A stretch of DNA of 64,000 nucleotides from Lutibacter sp. A80 (GCF_022429645.1 NZ_CP092480.1:1780501-1844500), one strand, 5' to 3'; positions 40,419-50,452 are shown, counted from the first letter of the stretch. The notes: generated from the sequence alone by a model not told the origin. Program-made: numbers and translations.

Positions 40419-41147
40419 ATGGCAAATAAAATTAATCCTTACAAAGATTCCGACTTAGGTAAAAAGGAACAAGTTGCTCAAATGTTTGACACCATTTCTA
40501 ATGAATATGATGGTTTAAACCGAGTTATTTCTTTTGGAATCGATATTAAATGGCGTGAAAAAGTTGTTAAAATAATTGGAGCTACTAATCCAGATAAAAT
40601 ATTAGATATAGCAACTGGAACTGGTGATTTAGCAATTAATTTAGCCGAAACAAGTGCTTCTAAAATAATTGGTTTAGATATTTCTGAAGGCATGTTAAAT
40701 GTTGGGCGTAAAAAAATTGAAAAATTAGAGCTAAACAATCAAATTGAAATGGTTTTTGGAGACTCTGAAAATATTCCTTTTGAAACCGATTATTTTGATG
40801 CAATTACCGTTGCTTTTGGAGTTCGTAATTTTGAGAATTTAGAAAAAGGTCTATCTGAAATTTACCGTGTTTTAAAACCAAACGGAACTTTTGTTGTTTT
40901 AGAAACCTCTATTCCAACCAAAACACCTTACAAACAAGGCTATAAAATATACGCAAAATACATATTACCTCTTATAGGAAAACTATTTTCAAAAGATAAA
41001 ACAGCATACAAATACTTATCTGATTCTGCAGCTGCTTTTCCTTACGGAAAAGCTTTCAACAATATTTTAGATAAAATTGGGTTTATAGATATTGAAAACA
41101 AACCACAAACATTTGGAGTGGCTTCAATTTATATAGCAAAGAAATAG
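40419..41147 (+). CDS. menG: Demethylmenaquinone methyltransferase
   Basis: SAM-dependent C-methylation of demethylmenaquinone, the last step of menaquinone synthesis; UbiE/MenG family. It has 242 residues. The SAM site is [12 protein letters not shown] (about 63-74), followed by G-L-D-I-S-E-G-M-L and the family motif A-F-G-V-R-N-F. Menaquinone rather than ubiquinone use is typical of Flavobacteriia, hence menG. It lies in a tight operon, 3 bp from its neighbours on either side. Confidence 0.95.
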   Translation: MANKINPYKDSDLGKKEQVAQMFDTISNEYDGLNRVISFGIDIKWREKVVKIIGATNPDKILDIATGTGDLAINLAETSASKIIGLDISEGMLNVGRKKIEKLELNNQIEMVFGDSENIPFETDYFDAITVAFGVRNFENLEKGLSEIYRVLKPNGTFVVLETSIPTKTPYKQGYKIYAKYILPLIGKLFSKDKTAYKYLSDSAAAFPYGKAFNNILDKIGFIDIENKPQTFGVASIYIAKK

Positions 41148-41150
41148 TTT

Positions 41151-41846
41151 ATGAAAAAAACGGCGCTGATATTTATTTTTATTTTTGGTATTACATCTTT
41201 ATTTGCTCAAAAAAGAGATAAAGTTCTTTATAAACAAAATTGGGATAAACAAACCATATTTTGGGGATTTTACTTAGGTTTGAATCAAAAAGATTTCAAG
41301 ATCTCATATCTAAATGAAGATACGTTTATTACTTCTAAACCTTCTTTAGGGTTTAATGTAGGATTAATTGGAGATTTAAGACTACATAAAAACATTAACC
41401 TTAGATTAGAACCTGGACTTTCTAGTAATACCAAAACATTACATTTTAGAAATGAAACTTTAATAACGCCACAAGATAGTATTAGAGAAGTAAATGCTAC
41501 TTATCTAAGAGTTCCATTACTTTTAAAATTGAGTACAGACAGACTGTATAATATCCGCCCGTATTTAATTGGAGGAATTTCGTACGACTATAATTTTTCT
41601 AGCAACGAAGACAATCCTTTTGACAATAAGGATAATGAATTTCGAATGAAAAAACATAATTTTACATATGAAATTGGTGTTGGCGTAGATTTTTATCTTC
41701 CTTATTTTATATTTTCTCCGTCAATTAGAGGTGTTTTTGCCATAAATGATGAACTTGTTAGAGATATAGACTCTGAGAGTCCGTGGACTGGAAATGTAGA
41801 TTATTTTGGAACTCGAGGAGTATTTTTAAAATTAGCTTTTCACTAA
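41151..41846 (+). CDS. porT: PorT-like protein of the type IX secretion system
   Basis: Outer-membrane beta-barrel protein needed for type IX secretion and gliding in Bacteroidota. It has 231 residues: signal peptide (about 1-19, ending F-A-Q), then amphipathic strands with G-F-Y-L-G-L-N, L-R-L-E-P-G-L, Y-L-R-V-P-L-L-L-K and a final aromatic-rich strand G-V-F-L-K-L-A-F-H. A menG-porT gene pair is, to my knowledge, conserved in flavobacteria, which supports the call. Its stop codon interlocks (CTAA) with that of the convergent methyltransferase. Confidence 0.88.
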   Translation: MKKTALIFIFIFGITSLFAQKRDKVLYKQNWDKQTIFWGFYLGLNQKDFKISYLNEDTFITSKPSLGFNVGLIGDLRLHKNINLRLEPGLSSNTKTLHFRNETLITPQDSIREVNATYLRVPLLLKLSTDRLYNIRPYLIGGISYDYNFSSNEDNPFDNKDNEFRMKKHNFTYEIGVGVDFYLPYFIFSPSIRGVFAINDELVRDIDSESPWTGNVDYFGTRGVFLKLAFH

Positions 41847-42571
41847 TTCTCTCTCTTAAATTCACTTAATAAAATTGCCGTAGCAGTTGCTACATTTAAA
41901 CTTTCGGTTTGTTGTAAACTTCCAAATCTTGGAATAGAAATAGCATTATCTAATAATTTTAAAATAGGAGTACTAATTCCATTTGCTTCATTCCCCATTA
42001 CTAAAACAGCATCTTTAGGTAATGTAGTTTTATATACATTTTCACCATTCATTAACGTAGCATATTTAGCTTTATTAGTATTACTTAAATAATCTTTTAA
42101 ATCTGTGTAAAAAACTCCAACTCTGGTTAAAGACCCCATTGAAGCTTGTACAACTTTAGCATTGTAACAATCTACAGTATCTTTAGAACATATAAGCTGA
42201 TCTATACCAAACCAATCGCATAATCTAATTATTGTTCCTAAATTTCCAGGATCGTTAATTGCATCTAAAGCTAAAACCAAGCCTTCTTTTTCAATAAAAT
42301 TAGAAACTGGTATTTTAAAAATGGCAATTACATTATTTGGCGTTGCCAAACTACTTGCTTTTTTTAAATCAGATTCAGAAATTACTGTTACATTTTCGTG
42401 GTTTGTAAAATCCGTATCATCAACACAAAACAAGTGTTCTAACTCAAATTTTGAACCCAAAAATTCATTTACCACCTTAATACCTTCAGCAATAAATAAA
42501 TTTGTTGTTACTCTGTACTTTTTTTTACGTAAGCTCGTTATTAACTTTAGTTGATTTTTACTTAAACTCAT
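41843..42571 (-). CDS. SpoU/TrmH-family RNA 2'-O-methyltransferase
   Basis: Methylates a ribose in rRNA or tRNA using SAM through a knotted fold. It has 242 residues. An N-terminal substrate-binding domain (about 1-80) is followed by the catalytic domain with motif 1 D-A-I-N-D-P-G-N-L-G-T-I-I-R, motif 2 V-M-G-N-E-A-N-G-I-S and motif 3 I-S-I-P-R-F-G-S-L-Q-Q-T-E-S-L-N-V-A-T-A. The target nucleotide is unknown. It overlaps the porT stop by 4 bp, tail to tail, leaving no room for a terminator. Confidence 0.93.
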   Translation of the reverse strand: MSLSKNQLKLITSLRKKKYRVTTNLFIAEGIKVVNEFLGSKFELEHLFCVDDTDFTNHENVTVISESDLKKASSLATPNNVIAIFKIPVSNFIEKEGLVLALDAINDPGNLGTIIRLCDWFGIDQLICSKDTVDCYNAKVVQASMGSLTRVGVFYTDLKDYLSNTNKAKYATLMNGENVYKTTLPKDAVLVMGNEANGISTPILKLLDNAISIPRFGSLQQTESLNVATATAILLSEFKREN

Positions 42572-42595
42572 TTATTTTTATATATAAAATACTAA

Positions 42596-42626
42596 TTGGG
42601 TAATACTTCGAAAAGTTTTACATTTG
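42596..42626 (+). promoter_or_regulatory. Two-part promoter ahead of the OMP85 lipoprotein gene
   Basis: TTG (42596-42598) and TACATTTG (42619-42626) are separated by 20 bp, the ideal Bacteroidota -33/-7 spacing. The first possible TTG start codon of the downstream frame (42624) lies inside this -7 box, so translation must begin further downstream. Confidence 0.6.
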
Positions 42627-42647
42627 AACAAATTTAAACTCTTATTT

Positions 42648-45119
42648 TTGAAAAACAATTTTATAATAATACTAATTTTAATAAGCGTAACTTTAAGTTT
42701 TTCATCGTGCAACACTTTAAAGTATGTTTCGGATGATGAATACTTGCTTACAAAAAATTCGGTTTATGTAAATACTAAAAAAAATGTTGACACAGAAATA
42801 ACAGATTATATTGTACAACGCCCCAATCAATTGGTTTTAGGAATGCCCTTTCCACTTCATTTTTACAATATTGGAAATAAAAATTTTCAAACCGATTATG
42901 AACAATGGAAAATAGAACATCCAAATACTTCAAAATTTATAACAGCTATATTTTCTGAAAAACAAACAATAGGTTTACATAATTTTAAAAAAGGTTCACA
43001 TCAATGGTTTTTAAACAATGGAGAAGCTCCAATAATTTTTGACAAAAAAAAAGCAACTCAAACCACTAACAACCTAATGTTACATTATTATAATGAAGGT
43101 TATTTTAATGCAAAAGTTAATTTTGAAGAAATAAAAAGCAAACGCAATAAAGTTGCTATAAATTACAATATAAGCACGGGTAAGCCATTCACATTAGACA
43201 CCATAACTACAAATATAGCTTCTAAAGTTTTAGACTCTATTTACACAGCAAACAAGGGTAAATCTTTTTTAGAAAACGGAAAACAATTTAAATACACCCT
43301 CTTTTTTAAAGAACAAAACAGAATTAATGAACTCTTTAGAAATTCAGGAATTTATCGCTTTAATAAAAACGCAATATTAATAGAGGCAGATACTGCCAAT
43401 TACAAATCTAATATTGACTTAATAATTAATGATAGTATTGCAAATGTGCCTTTTATAGTTCAAAAAATTAAAAATATAAATATTTATACAGACTATTCAT
43501 ACAACACAAAAGACGAACCTATTAAAGACAGCTTAAATTATAATGGCTATTTATTTTTATCACAAAAAAAACTTAAATACAATCCAAAATTACTTTTAGA
43601 AAGCATTTTTATAGAACCAAATACAATTTATAAAGATAAAACTAGAGAGTTAACACGTAAAAATTTAAGACGTTTAAATAATTTTAAAACTATAAATATA
43701 AAATATACAGAACTAGAAGATGATTATTTAGAAGCTTCCATTTATTTATCTCCTTTAAAAAAATACTCTATAGGTACAAGTACAGAACTTACGCGTTCGA
43801 ACGTAAGGCGGTTTGGTATTTCAGAAAAAATTTCATTCTCTAATTTAAATGTTTTTAAAGGTGCTGAAATATTAAGATTTTCTGTACAAGGCTCTTTTTT
43901 AGACTCTAAAGATGCTGCTGATAACGATAATTTACTAAATGCTTGGGAAGTTGGTGCCGATATAAATCTAGAATTACCTCGATTTTTATTCCCATATAAT
44001 TTCAAAAAAATTATCCCAAAAAGTATGGAGCCACAAACAATCTTTACTTTAGGTACAAGTCTGCAAAAAAACATTGGATTAGATAAACAAAAATTTACTG
44101 GTATAATTGATTACACTTGGAAATCTAGAACAACTAAAACACATAGTTTTGAATTGCTTAATGCACAATTTATAAAAAACTTAAATATTGAATCTTATTT
44201 TGATATTTACACTTCCGAATATGATGATTTAGTAGAAATACAAGAAAACTATTTTCCTGATGTTGAGTTAACCGAAAATTCAGCAATATCTTTTATCGAA
44301 AATTATATTGATGAAACATTTGAAACAACTTATGAAACTCAATATAAAACGGCCAAAAACATTGAAGCCCGGTATAATATAATTACTGAAGACGTTGTAA
44401 TACCATCCATAGCATACACATTCACATACAATAATAGTGAAGATTATAAAGATACTGATTTCTCATTTTTTAAAGTTCGCTTAGCTTCATCTGGTAGTTT
44501 ATTTACCAATATTTCAAATCAAAAAGATGAAAATAACGTAAAAACATTATTTAACACACCAATTGCCCAATATGCTAAAATAGATTTAGAATATAAAAAA
44601 TTCTGGAATTTTTACTCGGAAAATGTACTTGCATTTAGAAGTTTTTTGGGTATTGCTGTACCTTACAACAATTCTAACTCTATACCATTTAGCAGAAGCT
44701 ATTTTATTGGAGGCCCAAACGATTTAAGAGCTTGGAAAATTTACGATTTAGGTCCTGGATCCACAAAAACTGGTTTAGAATACAATATCGGAAACTTAAA
44801 ATTTATTAGCAGTTTAGAATATAGATTTAAAATAATAAATAGCATTAAAGGTGCTTTATTTATTGATGCAGGAAACATTTGGGACATTACCGATTCTGAT
44901 TTAACAGAATCAGACGCTAAATTCTCCGATTTTAATTCACTAAAAGATATTGCAATAGGCTCTGGATTTGGAATTCGATACGATTTAAGCTTTATTTTAT
45001 TACGCTTAGATTTAGGTTTTAAAACTTACGAACCATACAACACAACGGACAATAAATGGTTTAAAAATTATAATTTCAAAAACAATGTCTATAATTTTGG
45101 AATTAGCTACCCTTTTTAA
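42648..45119 (+). CDS. tamL: TamL-like OMP85 lipoprotein (BamA/TamA family)
   Basis: Outer-membrane assembly or translocation barrel, lipid-anchored at its N-terminus. From TTG at 42648 it has 823 residues. It begins M-K-N-N-F followed by a hydrophobic stretch and lipobox F-S-S-C; Cys after the signal distinguishes the Bacteroidota TamL branch from ordinary TamA/BamA. POTRA-like repeats cover the first half, and the C-terminal half is the surface-antigen barrel with the conserved F-I-G-G-P-N-D-L-R-A-W and a final Y-N-F-G-I-S-Y-P-F. The frame could start at TTG 42624, but that codon is within the promoter box. Both choices are non-ATG. Confidence 0.88.
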   Translation: MKNNFIIILILISVTLSFSSCNTLKYVSDDEYLLTKNSVYVNTKKNVDTEITDYIVQRPNQLVLGMPFPLHFYNIGNKNFQTDYEQWKIEHPNTSKFITAIFSEKQTIGLHNFKKGSHQWFLNNGEAPIIFDKKKATQTTNNLMLHYYNEGYFNAKVNFEEIKSKRNKVAINYNISTGKPFTLDTITTNIASKVLDSIYTANKGKSFLENGKQFKYTLFFKEQNRINELFRNSGIYRFNKNAILIEADTANYKSNIDLIINDSIANVPFIVQKIKNINIYTDYSYNTKDEPIKDSLNYNGYLFLSQKKLKYNPKLLLESIFIEPNTIYKDKTRELTRKNLRRLNNFKTINIKYTELEDDYLEASIYLSPLKKYSIGTSTELTRSNVRRFGISEKISFSNLNVFKGAEILRFSVQGSFLDSKDAADNDNLLNAWEVGADINLELPRFLFPYNFKKIIPKSMEPQTIFTLGTSLQKNIGLDKQKFTGIIDYTWKSRTTKTHSFELLNAQFIKNLNIESYFDIYTSEYDDLVEIQENYFPDVELTENSAISFIENYIDETFETTYETQYKTAKNIEARYNIITEDVVIPSIAYTFTYNNSEDYKDTDFSFFKVRLASSGSLFTNISNQKDENNVKTLFNTPIAQYAKIDLEYKKFWNFYSENVLAFRSFLGIAVPYNNSNSIPFSRSYFIGGPNDLRAWKIYDLGPGSTKTGLEYNIGNLKFISSLEYRFKIINSIKGALFIDAGNIWDITDSDLTESDAKFSDFNSLKDIAIGSGFGIRYDLSFILLRLDLGFKTYEPYNTTDNKWFKNYNFKNNVYNFGISYPF

Positions 45120-45183
45120 CAAAAAAAACTATTTCGTTTTCGTTTTTTTTCAATTCTAAGCCTATTTAATAGGTAGAAATCCT

Positions 45184-45191
45184 TAATTTTG
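45184..45191 (+). promoter_or_regulatory. -7 box of fbaA
   Basis: TAATTTTG is an exact -7 box 40 bp before the fbaA ATG. Confidence 0.5.
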
Positions 45192-45231
45192 TTACAATCA
45201 AATTTAACACAATTAATATAACTATATTATT

Positions 45232-46299
45232 ATGAGTCATACAATTAAACCCGGAGTTGCAACAGGAAGTGAAGTGCAAGAGATTTTTAAATTAGCAAAA
45301 TCGAAAAATTTCGCTTTACCAGCTGTAAATGTTACAGGTTCTAACACAATTAACAGTGTTTTAGAAACTGCAAAAGAATTAAATTCACCAGTAATTATTC
45401 AATTTTCAAATGGTGGTGCACAATTTAACGCAGGTAAAGGATTGTCTAATGAAAATCAAAAAGCAGCTATTGCTGGTGGTGTTGCAGGAGCAAAACACAT
45501 ACACACTTTAGCAGAAGCTTATGGAGTACCTGTAATTTTACATACAGACCACTGTGCTAAAAAATTATTACCTTGGATAGATGGATTATTAGATGCAGGT
45601 GAACAATTTTTTAAAGAAACTGGAAAACCTTTATTTAGTTCTCATATGATTGATTTATCTGAAGAACCTTTAGAAGAAAATATTGATATTTGTAAAACCT
45701 ACTTAGCACGTATGGCTAAAATGGGAATGACTTTAGAAATTGAATTAGGTATTACAGGAGGAGAAGAAGATGGTGTAGATAATTCAGATGTAGATGCATC
45801 AAAATTATACACACAACCTGAAGAAGTTGCTTATGCATACGATGAACTTAAAAAAGTAAGCGATAACTTTACAATTGCTGCATCTTTTGGAAATGTTCAC
45901 GGTGTTTATAAACCAGGAAACGTTAAATTAACTCCAAAAATCTTAGATAATTCACAAAAATATATTGAAGAGAAAAATGGAACACAACCAAACCCTGTAG
46001 ATTTTGTATTCCACGGAGGTTCTGGTTCTTCATTAGAAGAAATTAGAGAAGCAATTGGTTATGGTGTTATTAAAATGAACATTGACACTGACCTTCAATT
46101 TGCTTTTACTGAAGGAATTAGAGATTATATGAATGATAAAATTGACTATTTAAGAACACAAATAGGAAATCCTGAAGGAGCAGATCAACCAAACAAAAAA
46201 TACTACGATCCACGTGGTTGGTTACGTAAAGGTGAAGAAACTTTTAAAGCACGCTTAATCCAAGCTTTTAAAGATTTAAACTGTGTTGATACCTTATAA
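45232..46299 (+). CDS. fbaA: Class II fructose-bisphosphate aldolase
   Basis: Zinc-dependent reversible cleavage of fructose 1,6-bisphosphate in glycolysis and gluconeogenesis. It has 355 residues, matching the class IIA length. Visible are L-H-T-D-H-C-A-K-K (catalytic Asp and zinc-ligand His), E-L-G-I-T-G-G-E-E-D-G-V-D-N, A-S-F-G-N-V-H-G-V-Y and F-H-G-G-S-G-S-S. It is monocistronic between its own -7 box and a strong terminator. Confidence 0.97.
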   Translation: MSHTIKPGVATGSEVQEIFKLAKSKNFALPAVNVTGSNTINSVLETAKELNSPVIIQFSNGGAQFNAGKGLSNENQKAAIAGGVAGAKHIHTLAEAYGVPVILHTDHCAKKLLPWIDGLLDAGEQFFKETGKPLFSSHMIDLSEEPLEENIDICKTYLARMAKMGMTLEIELGITGGEEDGVDNSDVDASKLYTQPEEVAYAYDELKKVSDNFTIAASFGNVHGVYKPGNVKLTPKILDNSQKYIEEKNGTQPNPVDFVFHGGSGSSLEEIREAIGYGVIKMNIDTDLQFAFTEGIRDYMNDKIDYLRTQIGNPEGADQPNKKYYDPRGWLRKGEETFKARLIQAFKDLNCVDTL

Positions 46300-46324
46300 A
46301 ATATAGGTTAACGCCATAAATATT

Positions 46325-46356
46325 TAAAGAGAACATATTTTTATATGTTCTCTTTA
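46325..46356 (+). terminator. Terminator of fbaA
   Basis: A 14-bp perfect stem (46325-46338 with 46343-46356; core AGAGAACATAT) with a TTTT loop, followed by a T-run. Confidence 0.92.
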
Positions 46357-46408
46357 TTTTTTTTTAGTAATTTGCAACACTATTTCTCAACATAAAACAA
46401 TATACAAT

Positions 46409-47269
46409 ATGTCATCTTGGTTTAAAAGAAAAGATAAGGGGATTCAAACAGCAACAGAAGATAAAAAAGATGTGCCTAAAGGATTATGGTACAAAACGCC
46501 TAGCGGGAAAGTTGTTGATACAGATGAATTAAAAGAAAATTATTATGTAAGCCCAGAAGATGGCTATCACGTAAGAATTGGAAGTGAAGAATATTTTGAA
46601 ATTCTTTTTGATGATAATAAATTCAAAGAATTTGATAAAAACATGGTTTCGAAAGATCCATTAAAATTTACTGATACTAAAAAATATACAGAACGCTTGA
46701 AACAAGCTTACGAAAAAACAAAACTTAAAGACGCTGTTAGAACTGCAGTTGGAAAATCTCTAGGAAAAGATTTAGTAGTAGCTGCAATGGATTTTGCTTT
46801 TATAGGGGGTTCAATGGGAAGTGTTGTTGGAGAAAAGATATCACGAGCTATCGACTATTCAATCAAAAATAAAGTTCCTTTTTTAATGATTTCTAAATCT
46901 GGAGGAGCAAGAATGATGGAAGCATCCTACTCGTTAATGCAATTAATAAAAACCTCTGCAAAATTAGCACAATTAGCAGAAGCAAAAATACCATACATAT
47001 CTTTATGTACAGACCCAACAACTGGTGGAACTACTGCTTCTTATGCAATGTTAGGAGATGTAAACTTTGCTGAACCTAATGCTTTAGTTGCTTTTGCTGG
47101 ACCTAGAGTAGTAAAAGATACTACTGGAAAAGATTTACCTCCAGGATTTCAAAAAGCAGAATTTGTACTAGAACACGGTTTTTTAGATAAAATTATTGAA
47201 CGTAAAAATTTAAAAAAACAAGTAAACCTTTATATTGATTTAGTTGAAAATTTACCTATTAGAAACTAA
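46409..47269 (+). CDS. accD: Acetyl-CoA carboxylase carboxyltransferase subunit beta, no zinc-ribbon cysteines
   Basis: Part of the carboxyltransferase that makes malonyl-CoA for fatty-acid synthesis. It has 286 residues. The crotonase-like core is intact ([36 protein letters not shown]). In E. coli AccD an N-terminal four-cysteine zinc ribbon precedes it; here the same region reads [10 protein letters not shown] and [12 protein letters not shown], aligning well but with no cysteine. The loss seems to be lineage-wide in flavobacteria (from memory), not a local defect. Confidence 0.95.
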   Translation: MSSWFKRKDKGIQTATEDKKDVPKGLWYKTPSGKVVDTDELKENYYVSPEDGYHVRIGSEEYFEILFDDNKFKEFDKNMVSKDPLKFTDTKKYTERLKQAYEKTKLKDAVRTAVGKSLGKDLVVAAMDFAFIGGSMGSVVGEKISRAIDYSIKNKVPFLMISKSGGARMMEASYSLMQLIKTSAKLAQLAEAKIPYISLCTDPTTGGTTASYAMLGDVNFAEPNALVAFAGPRVVKDTTGKDLPPGFQKAEFVLEHGFLDKIIERKNLKKQVNLYIDLVENLPIRN

Positions 47270-47326
47270 TTGAATTAAAAGTTAACTAATATTCACTCAA
47301 ATAATTAATATTCAAAATAATAATAG

Positions 47327-47334
47327 TATCTTTG
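47327..47334 (+). promoter_or_regulatory. -7 box of rpsO
   Basis: TATCTTTGC is an exact -7 box, giving a leader of about 57 bases before the rpsO ATG. Confidence 0.6.
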
Positions 47335-47345
47335 CCGACTATTAG

Positions 47346-47358
47346 CTGCATAGTGCAG
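47346..47358 (+). promoter_or_regulatory. Small hairpin in the rpsO leader
   Basis: CTGCA and TGCAG enclose TAG at the 5' end of the predicted leader. S15 represses its own mRNA through leader structures that differ between bacterial groups, so this is a candidate autoregulatory site. Confidence 0.35.
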
Positions 47359-47397
47359 TATTAATACATAAAAATTATTAATAAAATTAATGTTAGC

Positions 47398-47667
47398 ATG
47401 TACTTAACAAAAGAAAAAAAAGCGGAAATTTTCGCTAAACACAACGAATCAGCAACAAACACTGGTTCTTCAGAAGGTCAAATTGCCTTATTTACTTATA
47501 GAATTAACCATTTAACAGAACACTTAAAGAAAAATCGTAAAGATTATAACACTGAGCGTTCATTAGTAAAATTAGTAGGTAAAAGAAGAAATTTACTTGA
47601 TTATCTAATTAAAACTGATATCATTAGATATCGTAAGATAATTCAAGAATTAGGAATAAGAAAATAA
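47398..47667 (+). CDS. rpsO: 30S ribosomal protein S15
   Basis: Early-binding small-subunit protein contacting the 16S rRNA three-way junction. It has 89 residues, the standard length, with T-G-S-S-E-G-Q-I-A-L-F-T-Y-R-I-N-H-L-T-E-H-L and L-V-G-K-R-R-N-L-L-D-Y-L. It is followed by a strong terminator and then pnp, the common rpsO-pnp order. Confidence 0.97.
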   Translation: MYLTKEKKAEIFAKHNESATNTGSSEGQIALFTYRINHLTEHLKKNRKDYNTERSLVKLVGKRRNLLDYLIKTDIIRYRKIIQELGIRK

Positions 47668-47674
47668 TTTCAAC

Positions 47675-47707
47675 AAAAAAAGAGGCAAAATTATTGCCTC
47701 TTTTTTT
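47675..47707 (+). terminator. Terminator of rpsO
   Basis: A 14-bp stem (47675-47688 with 47694-47707; core GAGGCAA/TTGCCTC), a 5-base loop and a T-run, ahead of pnp. Confidence 0.92.
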
Positions 47708-47807
47708 TTAAATTATTCTTATTTAAAGAAAGCATAAATTAAACTTTTCATTGGGAAACACAACACAACAACTACCAATTGTTTAATTAAAATTTAAAAA
47801 ATTATTT

Positions 47808-50024
47808 ATGATACCGAAGGTACATACACAAACTATTGATTTAGGAGATGGAAGAACCATCACAATCGAAACCGGAAAATTAGCAAAACAAGCCCATGGT
47901 TCTGTTGTTGTTAAAATGGGAAACACCATGTTATTAGGTACAGTTGTATCTAATTACGACGCAAGCTCTGTAGATTTTTTACCATTAACAGTAGATTATA
48001 GAGAAAAATATGCTGCTGCAGGTAAATACCCTGGAGGGTTCTTTAAAAGAGAAGCTAGACCAAGTGATAGCGAAATATTAACAATGCGTTTAGTTGACCG
48101 TGTACTACGCCCATTATTCCCTAAAGATTATCACGCAGAAACACAAGTAATGATTCAATTAATGTCTCATGATGATACTGTAATGCCAGATGCATTAGCT
48201 GGTTTAGCAGCATCGGCGGCAATTCAATTAAGTGATATTCCTTTTGAAACTCCAATTTCTGAAGTAAGAGTAGCTAGAATTAACGGAGAATTTGTAATCA
48301 ACCCAAGTAGAATTCAATTAGATGAAGCTGATATAGATATGATGGTTGGTGCTTCTGAAGATTCTGTAATGATGGTTGAAGGAGAAATGGATGAATGTAG
48401 CGAAGAAGAAATGGCAGATGCTATTAAGTTTGCGCATGAAGCAATTAAAATTCAATGTGCTGCACAAACTGCATTAGCAGAATCATTTGGAAAAAAAGAA
48501 ACACGTACATATGAAGAAGCAGTAACTGACGAAGAGTTAGAAAAAATTGCACATGATTTTTCATATCAAAAAGTATATGATATAGCAAAAGCAGGAAGTT
48601 CTAAACACGAACGTAGTGCTGCATTTGCAGAAATAAAAGAAGCTTTTAAAGCTACATTTTCAGAAGAAGAATTAGCTGAAAAAGGAGACTTAATTTCTAA
48701 ATATTATAGTAAAGCCGAAAAAAGCGCTATTAGAAACTTAACCCTTGAAGAAGGTTTGCGTTTAGACGGAAGAAAAACTACAGAAATTCGCCCTATCTGG
48801 TGTGAAATAGATTACTTACCATCAGCACACGGTTCTTCAATTTTTACTCGTGGTGAAACTCAAGCATTAGCAACAGTTACTTTAGGTACTTCTAGAGATG
48901 CAAATGTATTAGACTCACCAACATACGAAGGTGAAGAACGTTTTTATTTACACTATAACTTCCCTCCTTTCTCAACAGGTGAAGCAAGACCTTTAAGAGG
49001 TACTTCACGTAGAGAAGTAGGACACGGTAACTTAGCACAACGCGCTTTAAAAGGAATGATTCCTGAAGATTGCCCTTATACTGTAAGAGTTGTTTCAGAA
49101 ATATTAGAATCTAACGGTTCTTCATCAATGGCAACAGTTTGTGCTGGTACAATGGCATTAATGGATGCTGGTGTTAAAATGAAAAAACCTGTTTCAGGAA
49201 TTGCAATGGGATTAATTTCTGATGGTGATAAATATGCTGTATTAAGTGATATTTTAGGTGATGAAGATCATTTAGGTGATATGGACTTTAAAGTTACTGG
49301 TACTGAAGATGGTATTACAGCTTGCCAAATGGATATTAAAATTAAAGGATTATCTTACGAAATTTTAGTAAAAGCACTAAAACAAGCTCGTGAGGGTCGT
49401 TTACATATTTTAGGTAAAATTACAGATACAATTGCACAACCAAATGAAAGTGTAAAACCACATTCTCCTAAAATGGTTTCAAGAGTAATTCCTAATGAAT
49501 TTATTGGAGCTTTAATTGGTCCAGGAGGAAAAGTAATTCAAGAAATGCAAAAAGAAACTGGATGTACTATTGTTATTAACGAAGATCCAGTTACCGAAGA
49601 AGGTATTGTTGAAATATTAGGAACAGATCAAAATGGAATTGATAGTGTTTTAGCTAAAATAGACTCTTTATTATTTAAACCTGAAGTTGGAAGTGTTTAC
49701 GAAGTTAAAGTAATTAAAATGTTAGACTTTGGTGCTGTTGTAGAATATACAGAAGCTCCTGGAAACGAAGTATTACTTCATATTTCTGAACTTGCTTGGG
49801 AACGCACTAATAATGTTACTGATGTAGTAAATATGGGTGACGTTTTTGATGTAAAATACTTTGGTAAAGATCCAAAAACTCGTAAAGAAAAAGTATCTAG
49901 AAAAGCATTATTACCTAAACCTGAAGGTTTTGTTGAAAGACCTCCAAGAGATAATAATCGTGGTAGAGACAATCGTGGTAGAGATAACCGCAGAGATGAT
50001 AGAAAACCAAGATCTAGAGACTAA
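47808..50024 (+). CDS. pnp: Polyribonucleotide nucleotidyltransferase (PNPase)
   Basis: Phosphorolytic 3'-to-5' exonuclease of RNA turnover. It has 738 residues: RNase PH domain 1 (about 10-220), helical linker, RNase PH domain 2 with the active-site blocks [19 protein letters not shown] and [16 protein letters not shown] (about 380-525), KH domain with [10 protein letters not shown] (about 570-580), S1 domain (about 625-700), then a basic Arg/Asp-rich tail with repeated N-R-G-R-D. The tail is typical of Bacteroidota RNA-binding proteins. Confidence 0.98.
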   Translation: MIPKVHTQTIDLGDGRTITIETGKLAKQAHGSVVVKMGNTMLLGTVVSNYDASSVDFLPLTVDYREKYAAAGKYPGGFFKREARPSDSEILTMRLVDRVLRPLFPKDYHAETQVMIQLMSHDDTVMPDALAGLAASAAIQLSDIPFETPISEVRVARINGEFVINPSRIQLDEADIDMMVGASEDSVMMVEGEMDECSEEEMADAIKFAHEAIKIQCAAQTALAESFGKKETRTYEEAVTDEELEKIAHDFSYQKVYDIAKAGSSKHERSAAFAEIKEAFKATFSEEELAEKGDLISKYYSKAEKSAIRNLTLEEGLRLDGRKTTEIRPIWCEIDYLPSAHGSSIFTRGETQALATVTLGTSRDANVLDSPTYEGEERFYLHYNFPPFSTGEARPLRGTSRREVGHGNLAQRALKGMIPEDCPYTVRVVSEILESNGSSSMATVCAGTMALMDAGVKMKKPVSGIAMGLISDGDKYAVLSDILGDEDHLGDMDFKVTGTEDGITACQMDIKIKGLSYEILVKALKQAREGRLHILGKITDTIAQPNESVKPHSPKMVSRVIPNEFIGALIGPGGKVIQEMQKETGCTIVINEDPVTEEGIVEILGTDQNGIDSVLAKIDSLLFKPEVGSVYEVKVIKMLDFGAVVEYTEAPGNEVLLHISELAWERTNNVTDVVNMGDVFDVKYFGKDPKTRKEKVSRKALLPKPEGFVERPPRDNNRGRDNRGRDNRRDDRKPRSRD

Positions 50025-50043
50025 TTTTAGTATATAAAATTAT

Positions 50044-50081
50044 AAAAGCCTACAATTAAAGAAATTTAGTTGTAGGCTTTT
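50044..50081 (+). terminator. Terminator of pnp
   Basis: AAAAGCCTACAA (50044-50055) pairs with TTGTAGGCTTTT (50070-50081), then a T-run. The 15-mer AAGCCTACAATTAAA on its left arm recurs at 50489 in a second terminator-like hairpin. Confidence 0.92.
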
Positions 50082-50184
50082 TTTATAAAATCATTTTCTA
50101 CTATACCACTTTATAGTAATTACATTTCTTAAACCACTTCCTAAACAACCTTTAAAGGTGTTTTACATTGATTTAATTTATAAA

Positions 50185-50398
50185 TACCAATACTGGGTGG
50201 AATATGTTAAAAAAACAACTTAGAAGGTATACAATTATGGTAGATCCAGTAAAAATAAATGATGGTTTTAATATAACAATGATACCTAGATTTGTTTTAT
50301 TAGATCCGCAAGGAAAAATACTTTAAAGCTCATTTAACCGCTATTTAGATTATATTATTGTTGCAAAAGAACAACCTGCAATTACTCTTAGAAAATAA
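50185..50398 (+). pseudogene. Decayed C-terminal piece of a thioredoxin-like (TlpA-type) gene
   Basis: One frame reads Y-W-V-E-Y-V-K-K then stops; one base of shift continues N-N-L-E-G-I-Q-L-W then stops; another shift (ATG at 50237) gives D-P-V-K-I-N-D-G-F-N-I-T-M-I-P-R-F-V-L-L-D-P-Q-G-K-I-L and stops at 50326. The pieces in order match the end of a TlpA-like domain, where I-P-R-F is the cis-Pro loop and L-L-D-P-Q-G-K the following strand. The catalytic C-x-x-C part is absent. After 50326 a weaker open stretch runs to TAA at 50396. The hairpin at 50424 may have been its terminator. Confidence 0.6.
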
Positions 50399-50423
50399 TT
50401 ATTTGAATTAGTTTTTTTTAAGT

Positions 50424-50452
50424 AAGGGAAGCATTTTAAAAGTGTTTCCCTT
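50424..50452 (+). terminator. Hairpin after the thioredoxin-like pseudogene
   Basis: AAGGGAA (50424-50430) pairs with TTCCCTT (50446-50452), and weaker pairs continue inward. A TTTT tract follows. Confidence 0.7.

Noticed and set aside
50204..50326. Short intact frame containing I-P-R-F-V-L-L-D-P-Q-G-K
   Set aside because: As a gene of about 40 codons it lacks the thioredoxin active site; adjacent frames continue the same family, so it is better read as a pseudogene piece.
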